A stretch of DNA of 64,000 nt from Theodoxus fluviatilis (lineage: Eukaryota; Mollusca; Gastropoda; Cycloneritida; Neritidae), in assembly GCA_034096865.1 (NCBI GenBank), contig JAWQFJ010001229.1:121001-185000 (forward strand). Direction: 5' to 3'. The translations under genes and the position numbers were made by a program. The notes under the pieces are model-generated. The model saw nothing but the letters and a program-made list of their open reading frames with translations, made no database searches and was not told the DNA's origin. Positions 11,077 through 21,748 of this stretch are shown here, in pieces; positions within the stretch are counted from its first letter, which is position 1; every line of letters starts with the position of its first letter.

Positions 11077-12797
11077 CAAGAGTTAAATTATTATGTTATA
11101 TAAATGCATTTCTTTGGCTATAATATTGTGTGTTGGATATTTATATCTGGTCATTTAGGGTTGACTAGCCTTTGGTCACTCTATTGTCTGCAGTCTCTGC
11201 AGGGCAGTTTTTTTTTTACTGACAATTAATGCACAATGTAATTTGATTGCACATGAGCATATTTAGAACAATGCAAATCTATTAGAAGTCAAATCACATT
11301 CTGTCATAGTAAGGAACTTGTTTGAGTTACATTGCTGTAAACCATTTTAAAATGATTGTGAAATTTGCTTTTCATGTGAATGATGGAAATAAATACATAA
11401 AAACAAAACATGAATCATCATTATAATTTAAATGTACTAGATTCCTCAGTTGCTTTTGTGATAGGGTGCACCCATCACCAAATGTATTTGCCCTCTCCCT
11501 CTCCCCCTCCCCAACATGCATCATGTGTGTCCAGTGAGTCTGACACCCGTTCCACATGGCCAGCCACAACACTGTTCTCTTCTGCTAGTCTGGAAGGGTC
11601 GAGTGGCTGCTGTTTATATCACTTGTTAACTGGATATGTCACACTTTCCCTCTCTCCCTGTCATATGTCTTGAGTGTTACATGTCCATTCTCTATTACTA
11701 TCCGAATATGAAGCTCTGTACTGCTGTCAGTTTGGTAGGGTCCAATGGTTGCGCGTTCGATCACTTGTTTCAACGTGACATGTGAATGCAGACTGTTCCC
11801 CAGGCATGTGCATTGTTCCACATTGTGGGAACAATGCCAACTCTTCCCTTTGTTCATCCCCACCAAGAACCTGTCTTACCACCAGGCCCAATCACACTTG
11901 CAAAATTATTTTAAGGTGACATCATTTTAAAATTCCATTAAGACAGAATGCCTGATTTCCCGATTTGACTGTAACACATCCATCCCTAAGTGATTTGTGG
12001 GTGAAGATGGAAATCGCGATGTGAATTTTGCCCTATTGCCCTTTATGCTTTTTCGTTTTGAAGGTTCTACACATCCTCCGCTGGCTGATAGGCAGTGGAA
12101 CTCTATTTCATAGATTTCATGTGACTGGTTAGTTGAGTCGTACTAGACTCCACTGGTGTGTATTGTTTTTATACCTTGGTAAAGATGGGTATTTATTAAC
12201 GTTGTGGCCTTATATAGCCTACAAGGCTGATAGGCCCTTGAACTCCATCCATCCACCCACACCCATGTTGACACTGCTTCGTATCGTAGCTGCTTTGAGA
12301 ATTTTTAAGAAAGATCAGAATAACCACAAAAATTGAAAACGAATACAGTTGTAAAATCCGCGATGTCAAAGGAACATGTATCCTTTTATATTGAAATATC
12401 CATAAATCGTTGGATGCAGTAGCATAAATGTAAACACGAATGATGCACTACCAATGCAGTGGAGTTTAAAACGTTCCTCACAATTATTATCTCTTTATAA
12501 ACAATTAATGCACTAAATTATAGTTTACACCCATGAAATTATCCATCTTTAATTTCGGTGTGTGACTGTCTACATCACAAATCGACCTATCAACACTACT
12601 CCGAGAGCCGAAAGGTTATTATTCATTCAAACGTTCACAAATGTACGAATACGTCTCCAAAACATACATCCTTAGATAATAGGAATATATAATAATAAAA
12701 CAAAGAGATTTCCGAAATAATCTGAGCTAATAATAATTACCTGAAATGAAGATCGGCTCATTCGAAAATGCGCCTTGGAGCGGTGCCGAGCGTACAT
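9385..12797 (-). CDS. Harbinger transposase (HARBI1-like DDE nuclease), 2 exons
   Basis: The main exon, 9385-10266, and a short first exon, 12741-12797, join in phase 0 across a 2474-bp GT-AG intron, giving 312 aa. The junction yields FRMSRSSFQ|DLLELLG, a typical start of the HARBI1 fold. A helix-turn-helix-like segment (LRGVADRFGMSKGSLH) precedes the nuclease core. The catalytic triad is visible: D116 in GAIDGTY, D193 in LLGDSAYG and E231 in VDIERAFG, all intact. HARBI1 relatives are about 350 aa, so the N-terminus is slightly short. Upstream in another frame (12758-12997) lies an ORF starting MAAALHSRHSG that looks like the missing N-terminus, suggesting a one-base frameshift. The start at 12797 is the first ATG in the usable frame after an in-frame stop. 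The gene is convergent with the Myb gene. Confidence 0.88.
10267..12740 (-). other. Intron of the Harbinger nuclease gene
   Basis: This 2474-bp intron contains a TG/TGAG microsatellite (10993-11073) and, at 12190-12265, a fragment of the (ATCC)n-tailed short repeat (GGCCTTATATAGCCTACAAG...CCATCCATCC). No other gene was recognised in it. Confidence 0.7.
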
Positions 12798-12997
12798 GCT
12801 TGATGCAAAGCTTCAGCACCAATCTCTGCAGCAGTAGCATCATCAAGGTATGACCAGTCCATCTTTTCTGCTGGTGAAGTCAGTTGGTCTAGAAGCATCC
12901 ACAGTACGACTCCGGAATGACGAGAATGCAACGCTGCAGCCATATTGATTATTGGTCGAGAGTGAGAATTAGGCGGGCTGTGGGCAAAATTGCCCAC
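12762..12997 (-). pseudogene. Probable frame-shifted N-terminal segment of the Harbinger transposase
   Basis: An 80-codon ORF with two early ATGs overlaps the first transposase exon in a different frame and ends at a stop just before the donor. Its composition (MAAALHSRHSG, LLDQLTSPAEK, EALHQAC) resembles the variable N-termini of mollusc Harbinger nucleases. A one-base change near 12795-12805 would put it in frame with the MYARHRSK segment. It could equally be a 5' leader of no function. Confidence 0.4.
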
Positions 12998-13284
12998 CGA
13001 TAACTACATGTTTAAGGGAGGCAACTCTGTATCTTAATTAGTTGTGTAACCTCCCTTGAAGGCTTGATGTCAGTGTCGAGGCTTACGCCCCGTCAGCACT
13101 GTCATTTTGACATAATTTTCTATTTGAGCGGTGCCGAGCCTTCATGTACAGCTGCAACTTAACGTAATTTATCATCTTCCACACGAAACAAGCAGTCTGC
13201 AGCTGCTGGTTTACTCATTTGGTAAGAAGCGCAATCCGCGGCGATGAGAAGGCATCTTGGAAGCCATCTTGGCTACCGTTGGGT

Positions 13285-13355
13285 CATAACGAGTCGTTCA
13301 AGATGGCACACCGGTAGGTAGGCTACCGGTAGGCTACCGGTAGGTCGTCTTGAAC
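13285..13355 (-). repeat. Right terminal inverted repeat of inner Harbinger
   Basis: Read in reverse it starts GTTCAAGACGACCTACC. It carries three to four CTACCGGTAG units and ends in TCTTGAACGACTCGTTATG. It is expanded relative to the left arm by extra CCGGTAGGTAGG units. Confidence 0.8.
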
Positions 13356-13503
13356 GCACGGCAGGTCGACGCGATATAGAGATAGATCTACACAAGAGCG
13401 TCTGTTGCCATGGCTTGGCACGAGAACGAGGCGCGGAGCAAAGGGACGTAACTCTAAATTCTGACCCCGCTTCGCGTAATGAAAATCGATTGAGTTCGCG
13501 GTG

Positions 13504-13689
13504 TCAGCAAAGATTATAGGTACCTATAATCTTTGGTGTCAGTTCCAGAATGTCTGGCCAACGAAATCTGAACTTACGAAATACTTCTTGGTCATCATAG
13601 GTGTCGAAGGGATTAGTTCGGTCCCGGAAAATCCTGTTTCTTCGCAGAAGACGCCGCTGCCGTGCTCGGAAAAACAAAACGGCCGCCAT
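13504..13689 (-). pseudogene. First-exon remnant of a second HARBI1-like nuclease
   Basis: The reading frame MAAVLFFRARQRRLLRRN...FRDRTNPFDTYDD...FRKFRFRWPDILELT has the conserved N-terminal pattern of HARBI1 nucleases: an Arg-rich stretch, then RxNPxDxxDDxxxxxxFRF. It overlaps the long right inverted repeat, so the repeat is partly coding. After ELT the frame runs into a 28-bp palindrome and stops; no nuclease core follows. It is not the first exon of the inner transposase, whose own N-terminus differs. Confidence 0.7.
13508..13535. repeat. 28-bp perfect palindrome flanked by 7-bp direct repeats
   Basis: The sequence starts CAAAGATTATAGG, ends CCTATAATCTTTG, and is self-complementary with no loop. 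GTGTCAG occurs immediately before and after it (13501-13507 and 13536-13542). It interrupts the HARBI1-like first-exon remnant. Confidence 0.8.
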
Positions 13690-13855
13690 ATATTTACACG
13701 CGTTTAGGCCCTCGGAGGTGCAATAGCTTTATACGCGAAAATCCGTATAGGATAGGCTAACCAGATTGACGTGCATACCGATTGTTCCCGCCTATCCGCC
13801 CGTATAGGGGATAAACGCGATTAGTCCACTAAACGGACCGACGTGCATACGGGCC
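13618..13855 (-). repeat. Right long inverted repeat of the outer element
   Basis: In reverse it reads GGCCCGTATGCACGTCGG and continues through GCGTATAAAGCTATTGCACC into the HARBI1-like first exon at GAAACAGGATTTTCCGG. Confidence 0.75.
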
Positions 13856-14574
13856 CTGGTCTGTAGATTGTCATTGCAAATTAACACTGGAAAAGTTGGC
13901 CAAACATGATTTGTCATGACATGGTGTAGTGTTTGAAACTGCACACCTTGGGCATATTGCTTCCCTTGCATTGCCTCTCCTGAGGTGGCCAGGGGTGAAA
14001 TTTCATGTGAAATATTTCCACAAAAGAGGGGTATTTAATCAAGATGATCACTAATGCACTGCTGGTGAATAAAGGAAGACAAGATAATTTGCTGAATGCA
14101 TGGATAGGCCATGTTGTCTGCAAGTAGCCTGAGAGCCCAATGTAGAATACAGGCATGCAATACCTGACTGTTCCCACATCAGACTTGTGAAGAAATACCG
14201 ACTTAAGCAAAGTTTAGGTGTAAAGCCTCATACATAATTCATGCAGCTTTGTAATTTATGTTCACATTCATACACTCACACACACACACAAGCCTACATA
14301 CACATGTAAATCTTCGACGAAGCTGGATTATTCCATAGTTCATTGCACTTAAATTACATGTCTACCTCACCACTACTCCAATGGAATAGCTGGCTCTCTT
14401 TTGGCAATGTTCAGATGGAGAAGCAAGTATGACAACCATATGAAACAAAGTGTTGGCCGCACTGACAAATCAGCAGTCCAGCTGATGAGCAAAGGCAAGT
14501 GTCAGATGTTAATTCAACATGACATTACCATTATGTAGTGATCAATATATACAATTGATACCTCTATTGAAGCA

Positions 14575-15006
14575 ATATTGCTGTCATCCCAGCTCAGATG
14601 GCCTGGTCACCTCATTAGGATGAACAACAACCGAATTCCAAAACAGCTATTCTTTTTTCGAACTGGCTCAAGGAAGAAGAAAAGTTGATCGGCCGCACAA
14701 GCGCTGTAGAGACAATCTGAAGGAAGATCTGAGATGGTGTGGTGTCGGACTACTTCAGCTTGAGGAGGCAGCGCAGGATCGCCCCCGGTGGCGAGCAAAT
14801 CACTCGCAAGGCATCCGCAGCGCTGGGGGAGGAGCGTCACCAGCAGCCTGCAGCAGCCCGTGAGTGGCGACACAGTGGCGGCAGCCCCCGTGACTGACAG
14901 CCACGGACTTCAGTGCCCCACCTGCTTGAAACTTTACCGCTCCAGACTGGGCCTGCAGAGCCATCAAAAGACCCATAGGGACGGGAGCGTTACCGCTTAT
15001 CCTTGA
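14575..15006 (+). pseudogene. LINE ORF2 C-terminal fragment with zinc finger
   Basis: Broken frames read RWPGHLIRMNNNRIPKQL, then LKEDLRW...AQDRPRWR, then CPTCLKLYRSRLGLQSHQKTH. That order (connection region, then a terminal C-x2-C...H-x4-H finger) is the C-terminus of RTE-like LINE proteins and parallels the better copy at 52041-52613. Frameshifts and 5' truncation mark it as dead. Confidence 0.65.
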
Positions 15007-15833
15007 AACAAGAAACAACCGAAGAAGATGAAAAAAATTATCAATAATCTGTCTTCCAATGAATCCCGGCTTTTGAGGTGGGGGTGGAACGCCGTAATTT
15101 GTCTTCCTATGAGTTGGGAGTAGAAATCATTCTAGTCCACTATAGAGACTCGCCTGCCGGCGAAAGGGTCATTACTGACTCTGGTTCACAGAATGGGTGG
15201 GAATAGGCCCATGGCGGGGTCGTGGTGCTTAACTGCTGACTTTTTCCCAACACAGTGCCCGCTACGGGAGACGGACAGAAAGTTTTGTTCCACAGGTGAG
15301 GACTGAACCCCGATGAACATCCGAGTGAGATTTGATTTTGAGTGTCATAGATGCTTCTGGAGAAAATGTTTGAGAAACACACGTGTAACAATCCACTGGT
15401 TTTTGAATGAAGGAAATGAGGTGCTACTGAATTTTGGCAATGTCCGATCAATTTAAGTGCTGGTGGTGCTGCTGGAAAAAATGTCACCCGCAACTTCGTT
15501 TTGCACTTCCTCCGCTTGAAACAGGTCTGAAACATATTGCCTGAACAAGAACATGCAACAATTGTTTGTTCCGTGTACTGACGCAGTTTAAAATGCGGTA
15601 TTGCAGGTTCACTCGTTTCAGTCATGCAACACTCGCCCTTACACTACAGCAGTGCAGACGTAAATTCTGTGGCCCAGCGGTTTTTCCGTTCGACCTATGA
15701 TAGCTTGCTGATGATTGTTGTGATGTTCGATACTGTATAGACTTTAGCCAAAGATTGCTTTAGCGTTGCATCCTTGGGCAAGGTGCTTCATCCACATTGC
15801 CTCTCCTACCGAGGAGTAAAACTGGTCACTGGG

Positions 15834-16098
15834 GCTGAAATGGTCGTTGTCCCCAACATTTCCGGACAGAGTACTCCAAGTACTCTGTCCGATCAGACTG
15901 AGTACTCGGTGTTTGAAATATTGTCCTTACAGTCACGTGACATACTGATGACCATGTGATATATCGCGACATGTTATTCACTCGGCGGTCTCGTTCTCGT
16001 TCAAATGCCGAGATTTCAAACACCGAGTACTCTGTTCGATCGGACAGAGTACTCGGAGTACTCTGTCCTGAAATGTTGGGGACAACGACCATTTCAGC
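15834..16098. mobile_element. 265-bp TIR element (MITE) with 9-bp target duplication
   Basis: Inverted arms of about 90 bp start GCTGAAATGGTCGTTGTCCC at both ends and include GGACAGAGTACTCC and GAGTACTCGGTGTTTGAAAT. The direct repeat GTCACTGGG flanks it at 15825-15833 and 16099-16107. A 9-bp duplication is typical of Mutator-like elements. There is no coding capacity. Confidence 0.85.
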
Positions 16099-16151
16099 GT
16101 CACTGGGCGCTACATAGCGGCGACCGTGGATGAAATTTCACAAAAATAGTA

Positions 16152-17022
16152 AACAAGAAGGGCAAAGCCCATACGACTCACATGCTTGACCTTGACCTTT
16201 GCATGACCTTGACCTTCAGGTGACCCTCAAGGTCAAGGTCAAACAACTACACCTAGCAATGACATCATACACTAAGAAATGCTTTACACATTTTTTTTCC
16301 TACCAAAATACATGTGGCCTTGACCCAAGGTCAAGGTCATCCAAGGTCATGCAACACAAAGCTGTTAATTCAAGACATAGGATTAGGAAGCACAATGGTG
16401 CTTATTGGCACTTTCTACCATGAGATATGGTCACTTTTAGTGGTTCACTACCCCATTTTGGTCACATTTCATAAGGGTCAAAGTGACCTTGACCTTGATG
16501 ATATGTGACCAAATGTGTCTCATGATGAAAGTATAACATGTGCCCCACATAATTATTAAGTTTGAAACAGTTATCTTCCATAGTTCAGGGTCAGGATCAC
16601 TTCAAAATATGTATACAATCCAACTTTGAAGAGCTCCTGTGACCTTGACCTTGAAGCAAAGTCAACCAAACTGGTATCAAAAGATAGGGCTTACTTTGCC
16701 CTATATACCATATATAGGTCAGGTATTCGATCTCAAAAACTTCAGAGAAATTTGAGAAAATGTGAAAAATGGATGTTTTTTAGACAACATTTATGGCCCC
16801 TGCGACCTTGACCTTGAAGCAAGGTCAAGTCACCATGTATGTTTTTAGAGGCATTGTCATCATACACCATCATGCCAAATTGGGTGTTGATAGACTTAAT
16901 AGTCTCAGAGAAAAATCCAACGTTAAAGTTTTAAACGGACGCCCGGACGCCAGCCCGGACGCCAGCCCGGACGGACGAAACGGGTGAGAACATAGACTCA
17001 CTTTTGCTTCGCATGTGAGTCA
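16152..17022 (-). repeat. Half-site-rich dispersed repeat, copy 1 (reverse)
   Basis: Same family as the copies at 20737, 25272, 29695 and 43759. It is bounded by the inverted ends GACTCACATGC and GCATGTGAGTC, and contains many AGGTCA hexamers, often as TCAAGGTCA. One arm ends in a GAC/GGAC-rich short array. No coding potential. Confidence 0.9.
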
Positions 17023-17029
17023 AAAATAG

Positions 17030-17740
17030 TATTGTAATAATAAGTTACAATTCTATTACCTTTCCGACGTTGCAAATGTAATTTTCAATGGAACTTGATT
17101 GTTTTAAAATGAAACCCGTATCGTGCTTCTGTAGTGAGGTAGAGAAAGTGTTAGTTAGCTGTTTAACTTTAACCTCGATCTCTCAAACGAAGTGAAAAAT
17201 AGATTGCTATTCTTCCCGGTTATATAGTCACCGATTGTATGATCTTATCAGCATATTCTTTTATTGCAGTATTTGTAGTACGCATTCGTTCACTACGAAT
17301 TCCATTATTAATTTTGTAGCATTGTATTAAGTTTGAGTTCTTTGTAAAGGAATTCATGTTGGAGTATCAAACTAGAGCACAGAGTGCATTCCGCCTATTG
17401 GCTATTCTCATCTCGGCATGTGAGGATCTTAATTCCCTAAGAAGTCTCTGGGAAGAAGTCCCAAGGGAAAACAAAATTACACGGGTTAGGAACCCATGAT
17501 TGAGGTTCTGGGACCATCTCGGCCTCAGCGAATAAAAAAGAGGAGCCGGAGGAAAGGAGGCTGAAATGTGCTGAGTCGAGATCGAGGGGGGAGTCAAGAT
17601 ATTCGGAGAAGTCGGGAGACCGGAGGTGGACAGGGAAGTGGATGGACATGGCATACATGTGTCATTTATCTGTATTTAAAGTACTAAATGTATGTGTTGT
17701 TGTTTGTTCATCGATTTCGATGACGACCACCTATAATCAC
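17030..17740. other. No gene recognised
   Basis: AT-rich sequence without a recognisable exon or repeat, followed by a run of more than 30 G at 17757-17788. Confidence 0.4.
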
Positions 17741-17756
17741 CCCAAGAAGGGAGCCT

Positions 17757-17788
<32 letters not shown>

Positions 17789-17861
17789 CGGGGAGGAGGC
17801 AAGGGAATGGTTGCCTTTCACGAGCTGTGCAGGTGGCTGATCTTCTTCTTCTCGAACGCCA

Positions 17862-18140
17862 TCACACTTGGATTTTAGAGTCAAGGATGAAATGGGCTGT
17901 CTTCTGGAGAGATTCCACCCTGCCGTACAACTTTTCCTGAATGCTTGCTGGTTCTGGCCAAACGTCCTCTCGCAGCAGTCGGTTGTTCCTGCATTCCTGC
18001 AGAATGTGTTCAGCCGTCTGGTCAGCCTCTCCACAGGAGCACTTTGGGGATGGCACAAGTCTGAATCTCTTGTGCAGTGGCTGATGATGAGGCCAATTCG
18101 CGCTCGTGCAATGAGGACATGTGATGAAAATGTCCTGACA
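17862..18140 (-). pseudogene. LINE 3' coding fragment (Cys-rich end)
   Basis: The minus frame reads HHQPLHKRFRLVPSP then KCSCGEADQTAEHILQEC. This is the familiar CxCG...TAEHxLxxC segment at the end of jockey/CR1/I-type LINE polyproteins, after the RNase-H-like part. It stops after LDSKIQV. No RT domain is present nearby, so it is a 5'-truncated copy. Confidence 0.65.
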
Positions 18141-18611
18141 GGCGGTATATCATATGTACGTGCATCATGTATGCTGCCATGTAAGGAATTTTATCCAGAT
18201 CCCACCAACGCTACAAGTTACAACACCTATTTTGTCCACGCTCAGCACCTGCTACGCTCTACCAGACTCGAAACGATTTTAGGGTGGAAATGACTCTGAA
18301 ATTTCAAGAACGGAACCATTGACATTCGGAAAGTCAAATTAGCGCCTTTCTCTCGCAGTTGGACGAGAATAAATATAGCTTCATAAGTAGGGCGGCGCTG
18401 CAGTGTCTCAAAGAGCGAATAATCTGATTAACAAATTATTTATTTGAAAAAGACGAAAAATGTTAACATTTGCAACTGACTGCGTTTGAGACGTTACATT
18501 CGACACGTGACGTGTTCGTGCTGCGTCAGCACTAGCTATAGCAACACGTACGTTTCCTTTGAAATGTCTCAAAACGTCCAAGATCGGTTCATCAATTTTA
18601 CTCATTTTTTG

Positions 18612-19035
18612 CTTTACAGATAGAATAGAATAGAATAGAATTCTTCGGCTTGCTTAGGCGTCCAGGGCCTATCGCCGATTCTGGTGGTTCTCTGGGCCTG
18701 GCTGTATTTTTATTGTTCTTATAGAATAGAATAGAATAGAATTCTTCGGCTTGCTTAGGCGTCCAGGGCCTATCGCCGATTCTGGTGGTTCTCTGGCTGT
18801 ATTTTTATTGTTCTTATGGATACTGGTCTTTTACCAGGCCTAGTTTATATATCTATCACTTGTGAGATAAAGAAAAAGAGAGAAAAAAGGCCTAATTGCT
18901 GTGCAGTATCTGCGCCAGTGGTTCCTCCAGCTTGAACATTATATCCTTGTAGATGCTTGTCCACTCTGTTCTTGAACGAGTTCAGGCTCGGTGCCACAAC
19001 TACGCTATTGGGGATGAAAACATATATTCCCCGGG
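18612..19035 (-). mobile_element. LINE 3' end with (TAGAA)n tail and duplicated terminus
   Basis: On the minus strand a frame reads VVVAPSLNSFKNRVDKHL, the usual C-terminal phrase of jockey/CR1-like ORF2, followed by a short 3' UTR. The 3' tail on this strand is (TTCTA)n. The last ~105 bp, tail included, is present twice in tandem (about 18616-18721 and 18723-18820). Confidence 0.6.
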
Positions 19036-19039
19036 TTGT

Positions 19040-20736
19040 TTTTTAAGTTCGCACAGCTAGAGGTGCGAAAAGCATCTTTCCACAACTTTCAATCAAATTA
19101 AAGTATGTCCAGGCAAAAAGACCAGTGAAAATTATCTGATTTGTTCAACAACATCAAGACATCCAACTTACCTGCAAATTAATGGCGATGATATGGTTAT
19201 GCAAATTACATAATGACGTAATTTGCCCGTCATTCAATGACCCCCTTTTTTCCAATGCCCCCAAAAATATAGATTGACTTATTTGATCAAAGTCAGAAAG
19301 GATTTGCTGTGTCTGTAGGTCTATCCTTTTCTGGGGATTTGGGTTGAATTTGTGTCAATCAAACACGCTCATTAACTACACTATAAACTACGTAGAACGC
19401 AACCGGAGGCGGAGACGGTCATGCGCACTTCTCTCACGTACGGTCAAATTTGGAGACAGACGAGTTAGCCATCTTCGGAATTTGGAAGTGAGCTGCCAGG
19501 AAGAACACCGCATTGACTGAAGTTGAGACAGCAGGTAAACTTTCACAGTTGGCCGAGTCTCTTTTTTTTTAACGTGGAGATGGGAGAAACGGTTCAATAT
19601 AAAATGTGGCTATGTAGAGTGTAGGGAAGTATAATAGTATTATAAACCTCTCGGGTACTACTCTAAAATTACTATTACTAGTATACACCATTACATGTGC
19701 AGATTACAGAAGTTGAGTTCTCTTACTTAGCAGTAATGCCGCCTATCGCCTTGCAGTGGACATCTCCCACGAATCCCTAACCGTTTCATTCAAATCGAAA
19801 TAGCCGGGCATTCAAGCTATTGGTAAATTTGGTTGCTCACGCATTACTCAGTTGAAAGCTGAAACCCCGCTTTGAACTTGAACGCAAGCCTCTTTGCATC
19901 ATCTATAACTATTCATCGCTCTTTAGTACTATTCGGTTCAAGCAAAAGTATGAGGAAGAAAACTCGATTGACTACTACGGTAACTCTAGAGAGAGTGTGC
20001 ATGTGCATTTGTAACAAACTTTGAAGAGGAATTATAGTCGAGTAACCTGGGATGTGAATTGTGATGGCAGAAGAATCGGTCAGAGTTGTGTGAGCTCTAA
20101 TTCGTCTGCTTCTCAATCTCGGGTATCGGAATTTCGAACACTGTCACTCAAGCAATGAAGCTAAGGTCAATGATGTTATTAGGCTTACCAGGAAAGGTGT
20201 CGCCTGGATTTTAACATCATTAGAAAAACACGTCGTCTGCTGTAAAGTGCAATCCCTAGCTAGGGGGGGGGATGTGTGTGTGTTAAGAATTAACCTCTAC
20301 TGGCTCTAGCACTATTCATTTCGCCTACAGCTGAATCTGAGACAGTTGGTTTTACTGAGGTGTTGAAAATTGCAGCCATAAACTGTTTCCTACAACAAAC
20401 AATGAAGGTCTGACATAAACACCTTTCACATTTTGACTACAATGTATGTTCTTATCTCATGATTGTAAGCACAGTTTCTTATCTCAACACTTGTCGGCTT
20501 GTTTTAGAAAACTGCTTATAGGAAAGATGCAGCCCAGAGTTGGTTGTTTACCTTTGATCTGTCTCTTCTCCTCATTGCCCACTTAAAATTGAAGATCCTG
20601 TGCTACTTCTGCAACTTGAACCCAGCAATGAAGTTACGCTTCTGATAGGGATGTGAAAATAGAAAAAGGGGTCTCTAACATAGATCTACAAACAGATTTG
20701 TCACCTGGCTGCAGAATTTTTTCCAACCCCCTTTTT
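19040..20736. other. No gene recognised
   Basis: About 1.7 kb without splice-consistent exons, repeats or ORFs that I can assign. Confidence 0.4.
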
Positions 20737-21610
20737 GACTCACATGCGAAGCAAAAGTGAGTCTATGTACTGAGCCGTGTCGTCCGTCCGTCCGTCCGGG
20801 CGTCCGTCCGTCCGGGCGTCCGTCCGTCCGGGCGTAAAAAACTTAAACGTTGGATTTTTCTCGGAGACTATTAAGTCTATCAACACCAAATGTGGCATGA
20901 TGGTGTATGATGACAAGGCCTCAAAAAACATACATAGTGACTTGACCTTGTTTCAAGATCAAGGTCACAGGAGCCATAAATGTGGTCTCAAAAACAGTCA
21001 TTTTTCACATTTTCCCAATTTTCTCCCACGTTATTGAGAATGGCGACCTTAGCTACAAGTGGTATATAGGTCAAAGCAAGCCCTATCTTTTGATACCAGT
21101 TTGGTTGACCTTGCTTCAAGGTCAAGGTCACAGGAGCTCTTCAAAGTTGGATTGTATACATATTTTGAAGTGACCTTGACCCTGAACTATGGAAGATAAC
21201 TGTTTCAAACTTAATAATTATGTGGGGCACATGTTATACTTTCATCATGAGACACATTTGTTCACATATCATCAAGGTCAAGGTCACTTTGACCCTTATG
21301 AAATGTGACCAAAATGGGGTTGTGAACCACTAAAAGTGACTATATCTCATGGTAGAAAGTGCCAATAAGCACCATTGTGCTTTCTATGCCTTGAATTAAC
21401 AGCTTTGTGTTGCATGACCTTGGATGACCTTGACCTTGGGTCAAGGTCACATGTATTTTGGTAGGGAAAATGTGTAAAGCATTTCTTAGTGTATGATGTC
21501 ATTGGTAGGTTTAGTTGTTTGACCTTGACCTTGAAGGTCACCTGAAGGTCAAGGTCATATAAAGGTCAAGGTCCAGCATGTGAGTGGTATGGGCTTTGCC
21601 CTTCTTGTTT
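20737..21610 (+). repeat. Half-site-rich dispersed repeat, copy 2
   Basis: It starts GACTCACATGCGAAGCAAAA, then a CCGT/GGGCGTCC short array, then a body with about a dozen AGGTCA or TGACCT hexamers. It ends GCATGTGAGTGGTATGGGC then TTTGCCCTTCTTG. A T-run and G-run follow. Confidence 0.9.
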
Positions 21611-21624
21611 CTTCTTTTATTTTC

Positions 21625-21656
<32 letters not shown>

Positions 21657-21748
21657 TGGGGGGGGGGGGCAGCTTAATGGCCTGACTGCCATCAAAGGCT
21701 GATAAACTGTAACACTTTCCTCCACCACATCACATAGTTCAGTTCAGT

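Larger units (their letters stand above)
3721..13355. mobile_element. Inner PIF/Harbinger DNA transposon with both genes
   Basis: Both ends begin GTTCAAGAC and then carry ACCTACCGGTA-type units; each arm closes with a second TCTTGAACGA motif. The left arm is 3721-3773 and the right about 13285-13355, the right being longer because it has more ACCGGTAGG units. The element is 9635 bp and encodes the Myb-like protein and the D-D-E nuclease tail to tail, the standard Harbinger content. I see no clean 3-bp target duplication: left flank GGCGT, right flank GCACG. The element may be potentially autonomous apart from the N-terminal doubt in the nuclease. Confidence 0.85.
1539..13855. mobile_element. 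Outer, internally deleted Harbinger-type element with long inverted repeats
   Basis: The left arm 1539-1812 and right arm about 13618-13855 match in reverse over about 240 bp. Shared landmarks include GGCCYGTATGCACGTC, GGTCCGTTTAGTGGACTAA, CAATCTGGTTAGCC and CTTCTGCGAAGAAACAGGA. A possible 3-bp target duplication CTG (1536-1538 and 13856-13858) fits Harbinger. The right arm runs into a HARBI1-like first exon (13504-13689). The left arm contains only the inverted-repeat part of that exon and is then replaced by a GGA tract. The inner Harbinger sits between the arms, so the outer element is older. Confidence 0.7.

Noticed and set aside
15140..15625. 161-codon minus-strand frame
   Set aside because: No recognisable domain, no splice support and no compositional sign of coding.
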